This document shows, piece by piece, positions 1 to 7,809 of a DNA stretch of 64,000 bases; the first letter of the stretch is position 1, and each line of letters opens with the position of its first letter. The notes below the pieces were generated by a model. That model searched no databases. It saw only the letters and a program-made list of their open reading frames with translations, and was not told where the DNA came from. This DNA is from Amycolatopsis nigrescens CSC17Ta-90 (GTDB taxonomy: Bacteria > Actinomycetota > Actinomycetes > Mycobacteriales > Pseudonocardiaceae). The position numbers and the translations under genes were made by a program. Location: assembly GCF_000384315.1 (NCBI RefSeq), contig NZ_ARVW01000001.1, forward strand, positions 8,105,001 to 8,169,000. Direction: 5' to 3'.

Positions 1-317
1 CCCCATTGGCGAAGGGTGACGATCACCGGGAACAGGTCCTTGCCCGCCGCGGTGAGCGCGTACACCCGGCGTTTGCCCGACGACGCGTCGACCTGGGCGA
101 TCAGGCCGTAAGCGGCGAGTTTGCGGAGCCGGTCGGCGAGGATGTTGCGGGCGATGCCCGTGCGCTGCTGGAAGTCGGTGAACGAGCGGGCGCCGTCCAT
201 CGCGTCCCGAATGATCAGCAGGCTCCAGCGGTCCCCGATCACGTCCACCGCCCGCGCGACCGGGCAGTTCGGGTCCGTCCACGCGAGGCCCTGCCCCGCC
301 ACGTCGTCGCCTGCCAT
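1..317 (-). CDS. HxlR-family transcriptional regulator (3' end outside window)
   Basis: DNA-binding repressor or activator of the HxlR winged-helix family. The visible 105 codons start at the ATG at 317 behind GGAGGTGTG. They contain the family signature CPVARAVDVIGDRWSLLIIRDA near the start, then a helix-turn-helix segment (FTDFQQRTGIARNILADRLRKL) and the wing (GLI..GKRRVYALTAAG). The C-terminus runs off the window. It is divergent from the MFS transporter at 402, which it probably regulates through the repeats between the two genes. The inducer cannot be told from sequence. Confidence 0.88.
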   Translation of the reverse strand, partial: MAGDDVAGQGLAWTDPNCPVARAVDVIGDRWSLLIIRDAMDGARSFTDFQQRTGIARNILADRLRKLAAYGLIAQVDASSGKRRVYALTAAGKDLFPVIVTLRQW

Positions 318-329
318 CACACCTCCAAT

Positions 330-386
330 GAGTTGCGTAATGAAACCATTCTGACCTACTCTCCAAAGAGTTGCAATTTGAAACCA
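330..386. promoter_or_regulatory. Direct repeats, probable HxlR operator
   Basis: Two 19-base direct repeats, GAGTTGCGTAATGAAACCA (330-348) and GAGTTGCAATTTGAAACCA (368-386), differ in only four central bases and begin 38 bases apart. They fill most of the 84-base spacer between the divergent HxlR and MFS genes. That position makes them the best candidate operator for the HxlR protein; binding is inferred. Confidence 0.55.
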
Positions 387-401
387 ACTTGAGGAGCTGT
401 G

Positions 402-1598
402 GTGGGTCGAGGAACGAGGCTGCTGCTGGCCGTGGTGTGCGGAGTGGCGGTCGCCAGCGTCTACGCCGGGCAGCCGGTACTGGGACCGATGGGGCACGAC
501 CTCGGCGTTCCCCGCGATTCGGTCGGCTGGTTCGTGGCCGTCGGCCAGCTCGGCTACCTCGCCGGGCTGGTGCTGCTGGTGCCGCTGGGCGACATGCTCG
601 ACCGCAGACGGCTGATCGCCGCGCACCTGGGGCTGGTGGCGGTCGGGCTGGCGGTCACCGCGGCCGCACCGGTCGCCTGGGTGGCGTTCAGCGGCCTCGC
701 CGTCGCGGGCGTGTTCGCGGTGGTGGTGCAGACCGCGGTCGCCTACGCGGCCTCGATCTCCCCACCGGATGAGCGCGGACGCAACCTCGGCGTCGTCACC
801 TCCGGTGTGGTGGTCGGCATCCTCGGCGCCCGGATCGTCACCGGAAGCCTGGCGGATCTGTGGGGCTGGCGCAGCAGCTACCTCGCACTGGCGGTCCTCG
901 CCGCCGTCCTCTGCGTGCTCAGCCTCGTCGCGCTGCCGGCGGAAGTCCGTGCCGGCACCGAACGGTACGGGCAGGTCATTCGGTCCCTGGGCGGGCTGTT
1001 CACCCAGCCGACGTTCCTGAGCCGCGGGCTGATCGCCTTCTTCCTCTTCGCCTCCTTCGGCACCCTCTGGAGCGGCATGGCGCTGCCCCTGGCCGGCGAG
1101 CCGTGGCACCTGAACGAAGCGCAGATCGGGTTGTTCGGCATCGCCGGGCTCGCCGGCGCTCTGGGCGCCGCCCGATCCGGTCGCTGGGGCGACGCCGGGC
1201 ACGCCGGCCGGGTCACCGGCATCGCGCTCGCCCTCCTGCTCGGCTCCTGGCTCGCGATCGGACAACTCGGCTGGTCGCTGCCGCTGCTGATCCTCGGCGT
1301 GATCGTGCTCGACTTCGCCGTCCAGGCCGTGCACGTCAGCAACCAGCACATCCTCACCACCGCCTACGCCGAGCGCACCAGCAGCACGATCGGCGGGTAC
1401 ATGGTCTTCTACTCCCTCGGCTCCGCGCTCGGAGCCACCGCGACCACCGCGCTGTTCGACGCCGCGGGCTGGACGGGCCCCAGCATCCTCGGCGCGGCAC
1501 TCGCACTCTGCGCGCTCGCCACCTGGGCGCTCACCGCCCGCACGACCAGCCGCCGCAGGCAGCAGGCGCACCGCACCACCGAGAGCGTCGGACCGTAA
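402..1598 (+). CDS. MFS transporter (arabinose/drug exporter type)
   Basis: Integral membrane major facilitator of about 398 residues with roughly 12 hydrophobic segments. The loop between helices 2 and 3 carries a typical motif-A-like stretch (PLGDMLDRRRLI), and the tail after the last helix is basic (TARTTSRRRQQ). The substrate is unknown; close relatives are annotated as sugar or multidrug exporters. Two GTG codons at 399 and 402 are possible starts. I chose 402 because GAGGAG at 391-396 then has a normal spacing. It is divergent from an HxlR regulator, an arrangement common for inducible efflux pumps. Confidence 0.85.
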   Translation: MGRGTRLLLAVVCGVAVASVYAGQPVLGPMGHDLGVPRDSVGWFVAVGQLGYLAGLVLLVPLGDMLDRRRLIAAHLGLVAVGLAVTAAAPVAWVAFSGLAVAGVFAVVVQTAVAYAASISPPDERGRNLGVVTSGVVVGILGARIVTGSLADLWGWRSSYLALAVLAAVLCVLSLVALPAEVRAGTERYGQVIRSLGGLFTQPTFLSRGLIAFFLFASFGTLWSGMALPLAGEPWHLNEAQIGLFGIAGLAGALGAARSGRWGDAGHAGRVTGIALALLLGSWLAIGQLGWSLPLLILGVIVLDFAVQAVHVSNQHILTTAYAERTSSTIGGYMVFYSLGSALGATATTALFDAAGWTGPSILGAALALCALATWALTARTTSRRRQQAHRTTESVGP

Positions 1599-1599
1599 T

Positions 1600-2010
1600 G
1601 TGGCGCGCATGGCCGTGGCCCAACTGGGATTGATCTCGCTCGACTGTGCCGATCCGCCCGTGCTGGCGACGTTCTGGGCCGAGCTGCTCGGTGGCGAGAT
1701 CGTGTACCGCACGGACGAGGTGGCCATCGTGAGGACCGCACGAGGGGTGCTGGCCGCCGCGCGGGTGCCCGGCTACCAGCCGCCGTCCTGGCCGGACGGC
1801 CCCACGCCCAAGCACCAGCATCTCGATCTGGTCGTGGACGATCTGGACGTGGGGGAGGCGGAGGCATTGCGGCTCGGCGCCCGCCGAGCGGACGAGCAAC
1901 CTGGCCCGGATCGCTGGCGAGTCCTGCTGGACCCCGCCGGCCACCCCTTCTGCCTCACCGCGCATATTCCGTTGTGGCCCTTGGGTTCTCAAGCTCACCA
2001 GGCGGTATGA
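1600..2010 (+). CDS. VOC-superfamily (glyoxalase/bleomycin-resistance-like) protein
   Basis: A 136-residue protein with a vicinal-oxygen-chelate fold pattern: N-terminal LGLISLDCADPPVLATFWAELLG, central KHQHLDLVVDDLD and C-terminal LLDPAGHPFCL. The family includes metal-dependent lyases, dioxygenases and antibiotic-binding proteins, and nothing here fixes the substrate. It starts two bases after the MFS stop (GTG at 1600; ATG at 1609 is an alternative), so it is probably co-transcribed with the transporter. Confidence 0.8.
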   Translation: MARMAVAQLGLISLDCADPPVLATFWAELLGGEIVYRTDEVAIVRTARGVLAAARVPGYQPPSWPDGPTPKHQHLDLVVDDLDVGEAEALRLGARRADEQPGPDRWRVLLDPAGHPFCLTAHIPLWPLGSQAHQAV

Positions 2011-2104
2011 ACTTCCCCTTCTGCGACGGTGCGTGTCCACGCCGCTGTCACGTTCGCAATCGCTGAGGGTTCATTCCGATGACCCTGGCGATTGGTGTGA
2101 GGCA

Positions 2105-2980
2105 ATGGACGAGAACGACTGGCTGGCCGAACGTTTCGAGCGGCACCGCCCCCGGCTGCGAGCAGTGGCCTACCGGATGCTCGGTTCGCTGACCGAGGCG
2201 GACGACGCCGTGCAGGATGCGTGGCTGCGGCTGAGCCGGTCCGATCCGGAGCAGATCGACAACCTCGGCGGATGGTTGACCACCGTCGTCGCCAGGGAAT
2301 GCCTGCACCTGTTGCGCTCCCGCCGGCGCCGCCGGGAGGAACCGTTCGCCACGCATCCGCCGGACCCGGTCGTGGTGCCGGACGGGGATCTCGACCCGGA
2401 GCAGGAGGCGTTGCTGGCCGACTCGGTGGGTCTGGCCCTGCTGATCGTGCTCGACCGGCTCGCGCCGGCCGAGCGGTTGGCGTTCGTGCTGCACGACATG
2501 TTCGAGCTGCCCTTCGCCGAGATCGCCGGCATCGTGGGTCGCACACCGATCGCGGCACGGCAGCTCGCCAGCCGGGCCCGGCGCCGGGTGAACGGCGCCG
2601 ACCTCCCCTCTCCCGATCCGGACGTGGCGCGCCAGCGGAAGGTGGTCAACGCCTTCTACGCGGCTGCGCGGACCGGCGACATCGACGCACTGGTCGGGGT
2701 TCTCGACCCCGACGTGGTTCTGCGCACCGACTTCGGCACCGCCCGGCCTGCTGTCGTCGTGCACGGCGCACGGGCGGTCGCCGAACAGGCCCGCGCGCCG
2801 CGTGGCGGTGCCCTGCGGTCCGCTCTGGTCAACGGCACCGTCGGTGCGGTGATCACCCGCGACGGGCGGCCGTTCTCCGTTATGGCCTTCACCGTTGCAG
2901 GCCAGCGAATCGTCCGGATCGACGTGGTCCAGGACCCTGACCGCGTCCGCCGCCTCGCGTCGAGTGTGCTCGGTCAGTGA
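2105..2980 (+). CDS. ECF sigma factor with SnoaL-like C-terminal domain (SigJ/ECF41-like)
   Basis: RNA polymerase sigma factor of 291 residues. Residues about 5-75 form region 2 (RHRPRLRAVAYRMLGS, then ADDAVQDAWLRL). Residues about 110-160 form region 4 (LAPAERLAFVLHDMFELPF). A SnoaL-like domain follows to the end (VVNAFYAAARTGDIDALVGVLDPDV). In ECF41-type factors this tail modulates activity without a separate anti-sigma factor. The WLPEP linker typical of ECF41 is not visible, so group membership is uncertain, although a DPDR stretch resembles the NPDKL motif. The frame extends upstream, but the ATG at 2105 matches family N-termini. Confidence 0.82.
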   Translation: MDENDWLAERFERHRPRLRAVAYRMLGSLTEADDAVQDAWLRLSRSDPEQIDNLGGWLTTVVARECLHLLRSRRRRREEPFATHPPDPVVVPDGDLDPEQEALLADSVGLALLIVLDRLAPAERLAFVLHDMFELPFAEIAGIVGRTPIAARQLASRARRRVNGADLPSPDPDVARQRKVVNAFYAAARTGDIDALVGVLDPDVVLRTDFGTARPAVVVHGARAVAEQARAPRGGALRSALVNGTVGAVITRDGRPFSVMAFTVAGQRIVRIDVVQDPDRVRRLASSVLGQ

Positions 2981-2982
2981 CC

Positions 2983-3022
2983 GGGCCGGCCCCGATGGCG
3001 CGTCGCGCACCGGGGCCGGCCC
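2983..3022. terminator. Bidirectional hairpin between convergent genes
   Basis: GGGCCGGCCCCG (2983-2994) pairs perfectly with CGGGGCCGGCCC (3011-3022) around a 16-base loop. It lies between the convergent sigma factor and YCII genes and starts two bases after the sigma factor stop. No U-tract follows, as is usual in high-GC actinobacteria. Confidence 0.6.
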
Positions 3023-3028
3023 ACGGCG

Positions 3029-3388
3029 TCACCAGTACTTGACGCTCGGCCGTACCTCGACCGCGCCGCCAAGGCGCGCCTGCGGCACGCGGGCGGCGAG
3101 TGCGATCGCGGCGTCCAGGTTCTCGGCCTCTACCACCGCGAACCCACCGACCGCACTCGTGGCGTCGAGGAAGGGGCCGTCGGCGGTCACCGCCGCGCCG
3201 TTCTCCACGCGAACGGTCGTGGCGTTCTCCGGCAAGCCCATGGGCGGCGCACCCGTGAAGTTCTCCGTTGCGTTGAGTCCGGCCCAGTCGGCGTAGACCG
3301 CCTTCTTTTCCTCCAGGGTGAGCGATTCGGCCGCCGGCGTACCCGGCAGCGGGAAGGAGCCGTGGTGGATGATCAGCACGTACTGCAT
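3029..3388 (-). CDS. YCII-related (DGPF) protein
   Basis: A 119-residue YCII/DGPF-domain protein. It begins MQYVLIIHHGSF and contains the signature TADGPFLD followed by VGGFAVVEAENLDAAIALAARVP. The fold is ferredoxin-like and the biochemical role is mostly unknown, though these genes very often sit beside ECF sigma factors. Here the neighbour is the convergent SnoaL-tailed sigma factor. The ATG at 3388 follows AGGAGGACAACG, which is better than the upstream in-frame start. Confidence 0.82.
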   Translation of the reverse strand: MQYVLIIHHGSFPLPGTPAAESLTLEEKKAVYADWAGLNATENFTGAPPMGLPENATTVRVENGAAVTADGPFLDATSAVGGFAVVEAENLDAAIALAARVPQARLGGAVEVRPSVKYW

Positions 3389-3457
3389 CGTTGTCCTCCT
3401 CATGTGGTTGCGAATGCCTCGCAGCTACATGAGCCCGGTCCCCGCACAGATGTGACC

Positions 3458-4231
3458 TCAGGGGCTCGTCAGTTCGGGCGCTGGCTCGCGCTCAGCCAGC
3501 CAATGCTGAAGCACGCGACGGAACAGTTCCGGATCTTCCGCGCTCCATTCGTGATGCATCCTGGGGACTGACCGCGCGACCGCCTTCGGTGCCCGGGAGG
3601 TCACCTCGGTCAGCGCCCGGTGCACCGTCTTGGACTCTCGCTCGCCCGCCAGCATCAGCATCGGCGTCTGGGTACGCCGCAGGCCCTCAAGGTCCACGGC
3701 CGGCACGCCGCCGTACACCTGGGGCAGTATCGCTCGTCGCACCGACACGCGGTCGATCCCCATGCCGGTCTCGACGAACGTATCGACCGAGTCTTCGGGC
3801 AACCGGAACACGCGCGCCATCACCCGCCAGTACGACGGTGAACCCCACAACCGGATCTGCGCGAGCCCCAGTACTCTCGTCGTCGTGCCCACGCCTTGGA
3901 GCGGCGCGCCGGTGAGCATCGCGCTCCTGGCGAGATCGGGATGGCGTGCCACGAGAACTGTGCCGACCACGGCGCCGAGGGAAAGGCCGACGAGGTGCGC
4001 ACGTCCCCCATGTGCGCGTGCACGGATGACCGCCGCCACCGAGTCCGCCACTTCGGCGATGGTGGTCCAGGGTTCGGCGTTAGATGTGCCGTAACCGGGA
4101 AGGTCGGGGATCAGGCTGTGCTGATCGGGCAGCGATGCGGCCAGGTCGTGCCACATCCACCCCGCGACATTGCCGCCGTGCAGGAAGAGGACGGTCTCGT
4201 CGGCGTCCGGATGTTCCTCGTGCACGTACAT
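3458..4231 (-). CDS. Alpha/beta hydrolase
   Basis: A 257-residue cytoplasmic hydrolase. FLHGGNVAGWMWHDLA supplies the oxyanion-hole HGG, GLSLG is the nucleophile elbow (Ser), and a late MHHEW supplies the catalytic His; the acid is probably in the MLMLAGERE strand. The substrate is not predictable. Its ATG shares one base with the stop codon of the PadR gene upstream (TGATG), so the two are translationally coupled and the hydrolase is probably under PadR control. Confidence 0.83.
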   Translation of the reverse strand: MYVHEEHPDADETVLFLHGGNVAGWMWHDLAASLPDQHSLIPDLPGYGTSNAEPWTTIAEVADSVAAVIRARAHGGRAHLVGLSLGAVVGTVLVARHPDLARSAMLTGAPLQGVGTTTRVLGLAQIRLWGSPSYWRVMARVFRLPEDSVDTFVETGMGIDRVSVRRAILPQVYGGVPAVDLEGLRRTQTPMLMLAGERESKTVHRALTEVTSRAPKAVARSVPRMHHEWSAEDPELFRRVLQHWLAEREPAPELTSP

Positions 4232-4743
4232 CACAGCGCCTCCTCGAGTTCGTCGAGCCAGCTGAGCTCGACCTCGAGGTGCACGATGCCGTTGCGCAAC
4301 GTCATCGCCCGCAGTCGCTCGGGATACGTCGTCCTAGGCGCTTCAAGCTCTCGGAGCTCGTCGAGCCGTTTCCCGATCAACGCCCGGCGCTCCTCGACGA
4401 GCCTTTGTACGACCCGCGGATCCTCTGCCCGGCCGGCGAAGTAGATACGCGCCAAGAACGCCTCGCGCGGCAACTCGACGGGTGCTGGGGAGCGCAGCCA
4501 CGAGTCCAGTTCGGCAGAGCCCGCCTCGGTCAGCCGGTACTCATGCCGGTCCGGGCGCGACCGTTGGGCAATGATGTGCTCGTCCAGCAGGCCCTCGGCC
4601 TGCAGGCTGCCGAGGGTGCGGTAGATCTGCGACCGATCAGCCGCCCAGAAATGCCGGGCCGTGTTGTCGAAGGTCTTCTTGAGGTCGTATCCGGTCATCG
4701 GCTTCAGGTCGAGAAGCCCGAGGATGGCATACCTGAGGGACAT
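4231..4743 (-). CDS. PadR-family transcriptional regulator
   Basis: A 170-residue winged-helix regulator. The N-terminal MSLRYAILGLLDLKPMTGYDLKKTF and RSQIYRTLGSLQAEGLLDE are diagnostic of PadR, and a Vir-like helical C-terminal dimerisation region follows (VVQRLVEERRALIGKRLDELREL). The ATG at 4743 fits the family start. It is first in a two-gene unit with the hydrolase and probably regulates its own operon. I do not see a clear operator in the 39 bases before the start. Confidence 0.88.
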   Translation of the reverse strand: MSLRYAILGLLDLKPMTGYDLKKTFDNTARHFWAADRSQIYRTLGSLQAEGLLDEHIIAQRSRPDRHEYRLTEAGSAELDSWLRSPAPVELPREAFLARIYFAGRAEDPRVVQRLVEERRALIGKRLDELRELEAPRTTYPERLRAMTLRNGIVHLEVELSWLDELEEAL

Positions 4744-4782
4744 ATCACATAGTCTACAGCACACCTATGCCGGCGTCGTACC

Positions 4783-5376
4783 TCACGCCAGGAGGGTGCC
4801 CGGGGTCGGCTGATACGGCTGAAAGAAGTCGTTGGTGCTCGCCCCGGCCAGGGTGAGCACCAACGTCGGCACCGCCACACCGTCGATTTGCTCGCGGATG
4901 ATGTCGGCGTGCCCCGCGTGCCGGGCGCACTCCTCGATCAGGTGCACCAGGAAGTAGCGAGCGTGAATCGGCCGGGCGTCGAAGATCCCGTGCCACGGCG
5001 CGGGAGGCGCCATGGTGTCGCCGGCCGGATCGGTCGCAGCGACCGCGGTCAGCAGCTGAGCCCGCACCTGGTCGAAGTCCTCGATGGTCCCGGCCACCGT
5101 CTCGTCATCGCGCACGACGAAGCTGTCGGTGAACGCGGTGTACGCCGCCCCATCGACCGGCTGCTCGGTGACTTCGGTTCTCAACCGCTCCAGCGCTCCT
5201 CGCAGCACGTAGGCCGCGTGTTTGATGATGCCCCCGACCGACAGTGCACTCCGGCACGGCGTCTCGCGCGCCTGCTCCTCGGTCAGCCCGAACGCGGCGG
5301 CACGGATGGCCGTGAGCTGCTCGTCGATGTAGTTGACCAGGCCGGTGACCTCGTCGTGCTGGGCGGGTGCGTACAT
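4783..5376 (-). CDS. DinB/DUF664-family protein (first of two)
   Basis: A four-helix-bundle DinB-superfamily protein of 197 residues. The putative metal-binding histidines sit in ALSVGGIIKHAAYV and in LVHLIEECARHAGHADIIREQIDG, the actinobacterial DinB hallmark. Some relatives are mycothiol-dependent enzymes; the activity here is unknown. A paralogue lies at 16428-16985. Both are preceded by the same 10-5-10 dyad, so this gene probably answers to the WYL regulator located 11.7 kb away. Confidence 0.85.
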   Translation of the reverse strand: MYAPAQHDEVTGLVNYIDEQLTAIRAAAFGLTEEQARETPCRSALSVGGIIKHAAYVLRGALERLRTEVTEQPVDGAAYTAFTDSFVVRDDETVAGTIEDFDQVRAQLLTAVAATDPAGDTMAPPAPWHGIFDARPIHARYFLVHLIEECARHAGHADIIREQIDGVAVPTLVLTLAGASTNDFFQPYQPTPGTLLA

Positions 5377-5423
5377 GTTCGACCTCCAGGCTGCGTGGTG
5401 GTGTGGAGACGATTCTGCCGACC

Positions 5424-5448
5424 ATAACGGTCAGGTCCTGTCCGCTAC
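5424..5448. promoter_or_regulatory. WYL-type dyad upstream of first DinB gene
   Basis: ATAACGGTCA (5424-5433), spacer GGTCC, TGTCCGCTAC (5439-5448). Read toward the DinB gene this is GTAGCGGACA-N5-TGACCGTTAT, an imperfect palindrome. Its geometry and arm sequence match the perfect dyad GTAGCGGCCA-N5-TGGCCGCTAC at 17040-17064 in front of the second DinB gene and its WYL regulator. It ends 48 bases before the DinB start. Confidence 0.6.
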
Positions 5449-5463
5449 CGGACCATTCGGCGG

Positions 5464-6519
5464 CTACAGGTCCAGCGCGTCGGCGGCGTTGTCGTCCCAG
5501 CGGTCGACCCGGCGGATGTACTCGTAGAGGGCGCGGCTGCCCCGGACCCAGCGCCCCTGGTCGGCGATGGCGACGTCGTCGGCGCCGGCGCGGCGGGCTT
5601 CGGTGGCGAAGCCGGAGCGGAGCGAGTGCCCGGTCACCGGGTAGTCCAGGTTCGCGCGGGTGCCGCAGCGGGTCAGGATCTGGTTCACGCCGGTGGTGGT
5701 CAGGCCCTGTTCGGACAGGTTGCCGTGCCGGTCGATCCGGCGGAACGCGGGCCCGGAACCGATGCCGGCGGTCTCGATCCACGCCTGCCAGGCACGGACG
5801 GGGTCGGTGTCCGGGCTGCTTCGGCGGGGGACCGCCATGTCGCCGGCGCTCTTCCCGTGCCGCACGGAGACCTCCAGGCCGCGCTGATCGGTCCGGGTGA
5901 CGTCGGTGACCAGCAGGTTCGCCAGGTCGGAACACCTTGCCGCGATGGGAAAGCCGATCAGCAGCATGGCACGATCGCGCAGCCCGGCAAGGGTGTCCGG
6001 GCAGGCTCGTGACATGGCGCGCAGGTCGGCGAGCGTGACCATGGTGGCCTTGCCCCGGCCGCGGGTGGTGCCGGCTTGGGCCAGGCGCGCCCGATAGCCG
6101 TTGAGCGCCTGCCAGGCGGCGCGGCTGGTGTCCGGGTCCACGTGCACCTGGTGCTGCCGAAGTCCGGCGATGGCACCGGTGAGACGACGTTCGATGGTCG
6201 CCGGCGCGGCGGGGCCTGCCCGCTCCGGCACCGCTGGGTCGACACGTTCCCCTTGGCGGAGCACCCGGCCGCGTTCCAGCCAGACCACGAATCCGGTGAG
6301 GGCACCGGCGGTGCCGGAGAGCAGGGGAATGCCGAGATCGGCGGTGTAGTCCTGCCAGACCTTCCAGTCCTGGGCGTAGGCCTTGAGCGTGTTCGCCGGG
6401 CGCTGCGTGGACACGTACTGCGCGGCGGCGCGGTCGAGGTGGGCCAGCCGGTCCTCCGGCGTCAGCCCGTCGAGGTCCGGTAGCTCGCCGGTGCGGCGTT
6501 CCGGCCACTGCTGATGCAT
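5464..6519 (-). CDS. Tyrosine recombinase / site-specific integrase
   Basis: Phage-integrase-family DNA recombinase of 351 residues. An N-terminal SAM-like core-binding domain covers about residues 15-140 (AAAQYVSTQRPANTLKAYAQDW). The catalytic residues are all visible: Arg195 (AARCSDL), Lys223 (RHGKSAG), His298 and Arg301 (GHSLRSG), Trp324 in the His/Trp position (QGRWVRG) and the nucleophile Tyr332 (RALYEYIR). An in-frame ATG exists at 6558, but it overlaps a GATAAT -10-like sequence, so I prefer the ATG at 6519. The gene is divergent from the coiled-coil protein across an AT-rich spacer. No tRNA, att duplication, relaxase or phage structural gene is nearby. Confidence 0.9.
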   Translation of the reverse strand: MHQQWPERRTGELPDLDGLTPEDRLAHLDRAAAQYVSTQRPANTLKAYAQDWKVWQDYTADLGIPLLSGTAGALTGFVVWLERGRVLRQGERVDPAVPERAGPAAPATIERRLTGAIAGLRQHQVHVDPDTSRAAWQALNGYRARLAQAGTTRGRGKATMVTLADLRAMSRACPDTLAGLRDRAMLLIGFPIAARCSDLANLLVTDVTRTDQRGLEVSVRHGKSAGDMAVPRRSSPDTDPVRAWQAWIETAGIGSGPAFRRIDRHGNLSEQGLTTTGVNQILTRCGTRANLDYPVTGHSLRSGFATEARRAGADDVAIADQGRWVRGSRALYEYIRRVDRWDDNAADALDL

Positions 6520-6648
6520 GTCCGATTCGCACCCTTTCTCGCTATGGATATGGCACATTATCACAACTTAACCCGGTCTACTCTTCATCACATCGCGAAT
6601 TAGATCTGGATATTTTTCTAAATAATTGGTGATGCTAGGCTGGTGACT
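6520..6648. promoter_or_regulatory. AT-rich divergent control region
   Basis: A 129-base spacer between the recombinase and coiled-coil genes, clearly poorer in GC than anything around it (for example 6597-6626). It holds three similar half-sites, TTATCACAAC (6559-6568), TCATCACATC (6585-6594) and inverted TTGGTGATGC (6626-6635). TAGGCT at 6636-6641 is an actinobacterial -10-like hexamer placed so that the coiled-coil mRNA could be leaderless at the ATG at 6649. GATAAT on the minus strand near 6557-6562 could be the recombinase -10. All functional readings are inferred. Confidence 0.4.
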
Positions 6649-7806
6649 ATGGAAACCCGCGCTGGAAGTGGATCTGAGGACCTTCAGGAACGTGAGTCGG
6701 CCAAGGGATCACCCCAGGCGGAAAATCGACCTGACGAAACGGGTGACGAAACTCGGCGGGTGTGCGGATACCGCCGCTGCGCCGCCGTGCTGCCGCTGGT
6801 CACGGGCCGTGGCAACCGGGCCAGGTTCTGCCAGGACGGCAAAACCTGGGGGACGCGCAACCTGTCCTGCCGGGAGGCGGAGGCCGCGATGGTCGACGTG
6901 GACTCCTTGCGCGACGACTCCACCGCGCTGGACGGCACTGCGGTGGCCGCGCTCGGCGAACAGGTCGATCGAGCGCTAGCGCCGGCCGAGGCGTTGCTCC
7001 AGGCGTTGACCGAGGCCCGGGGTCAGCTCGATGCCACCGTGGCGGACGCACTCGCGGACCGGGAGGCCGCGCGTGCTGAGGCCGCCGATCAGCAGCGGCT
7101 CCGAGGCGTCGCCGAAGCCCGCGCCGCCGATGCGGCGGATGAAGCCGCCGAAGCCGCGAAGGTCGCGGAGTCGGCCGTCCGCGACCGGTCGGCCGCGGAA
7201 CGCCAACGCGATACCGAGCATCGGGCGCGAATCGAAGCCGAGCAGGCCCAGCAACGCGCCGATGGCCGCGCGGCCGCGATGCAGGACGAACGCGATCGGG
7301 CTCGAGGCCAGGCCGAGGCCGTGCTCACCAGGGTCGCCGAGCTGGACCGCTCGCTGGCTGCCACGACCGCTGAACTCGCCGCCTTGCACAGCACACTCGG
7401 CGAAGAGCAGACCCGGACCACCGCCGCCGTGCAGCGAGCGCAGGCCGCCGAAGACAAACTGGCCACCGATCTGGCCGCACAGGCCGAGACGCAGCGCGCG
7501 CAGGTCGAGCAGCTCGAAACTCGGCATGCCAAGGAGCTGGACCGTGCTCGAGCGGACTTCGAGCGGGTCCGGGACCGGCTGGAAGCCGACCTGGCGGCCG
7601 GCCGCCGGAGTCAGGAGGAGTCGCTGGCCGGCCTGCACACCACGATCAACACCCTCAACCGCGAGCTCGGCGCCGCACAGCATTCCCGGGAACAGGCTGC
7701 GGCACAAGCGAAAGCGGCCGACAACGAGCGCACTCGGCTGGTCGAGGCGGTTCGTGGCTCGCTGGACGTCAAGGACCTGCCCGAGGACGTGCGCGCGCTG
7801 CTCTGA
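6649..7806 (+). CDS. Zinc-finger/coiled-coil protein paired with recombinase
   Basis: About 385 residues with no named family I can assign. Residues 1-37 are polar and probably disordered. Next comes a Cys cluster of likely zinc ligands (CGYRRC, then ARFCQDGKTWG and NLSC, at about 39, 44, 61 and 74). From about 110 to 370 it is almost unbroken alanine/glutamate/arginine-rich coiled coil (EAARAEAADQQRLRGVAEAR and similar). It ends SLDVKDLPEDVRALL. The layout recalls KfrA-like DNA-binding coiled-coil proteins, but homology is not shown. ATG 6649 is chosen because TAGGCT lies 7 bases upstream; an in-frame GTG at 6643 is the alternative. No Shine-Dalgarno sequence is visible. Confidence 0.75.
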   Translation: METRAGSGSEDLQERESAKGSPQAENRPDETGDETRRVCGYRRCAAVLPLVTGRGNRARFCQDGKTWGTRNLSCREAEAAMVDVDSLRDDSTALDGTAVAALGEQVDRALAPAEALLQALTEARGQLDATVADALADREAARAEAADQQRLRGVAEARAADAADEAAEAAKVAESAVRDRSAAERQRDTEHRARIEAEQAQQRADGRAAAMQDERDRARGQAEAVLTRVAELDRSLAATTAELAALHSTLGEEQTRTTAAVQRAQAAEDKLATDLAAQAETQRAQVEQLETRHAKELDRARADFERVRDRLEADLAAGRRSQEESLAGLHTTINTLNRELGAAQHSREQAAAQAKAADNERTRLVEAVRGSLDVKDLPEDVRALL

Positions 7807-7809
7807 CGA

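Noticed and set aside
4744..4782. PadR operator upstream of the PadR gene
   Set aside because: Short CATA/TATG pieces are present, but no dyad stands out from background.
5464..7806. Prophage or integrative conjugative element
   Set aside because: Apart from the recombinase there is no phage structural, replication, relaxase or transfer gene, no tRNA and no visible flanking duplication.
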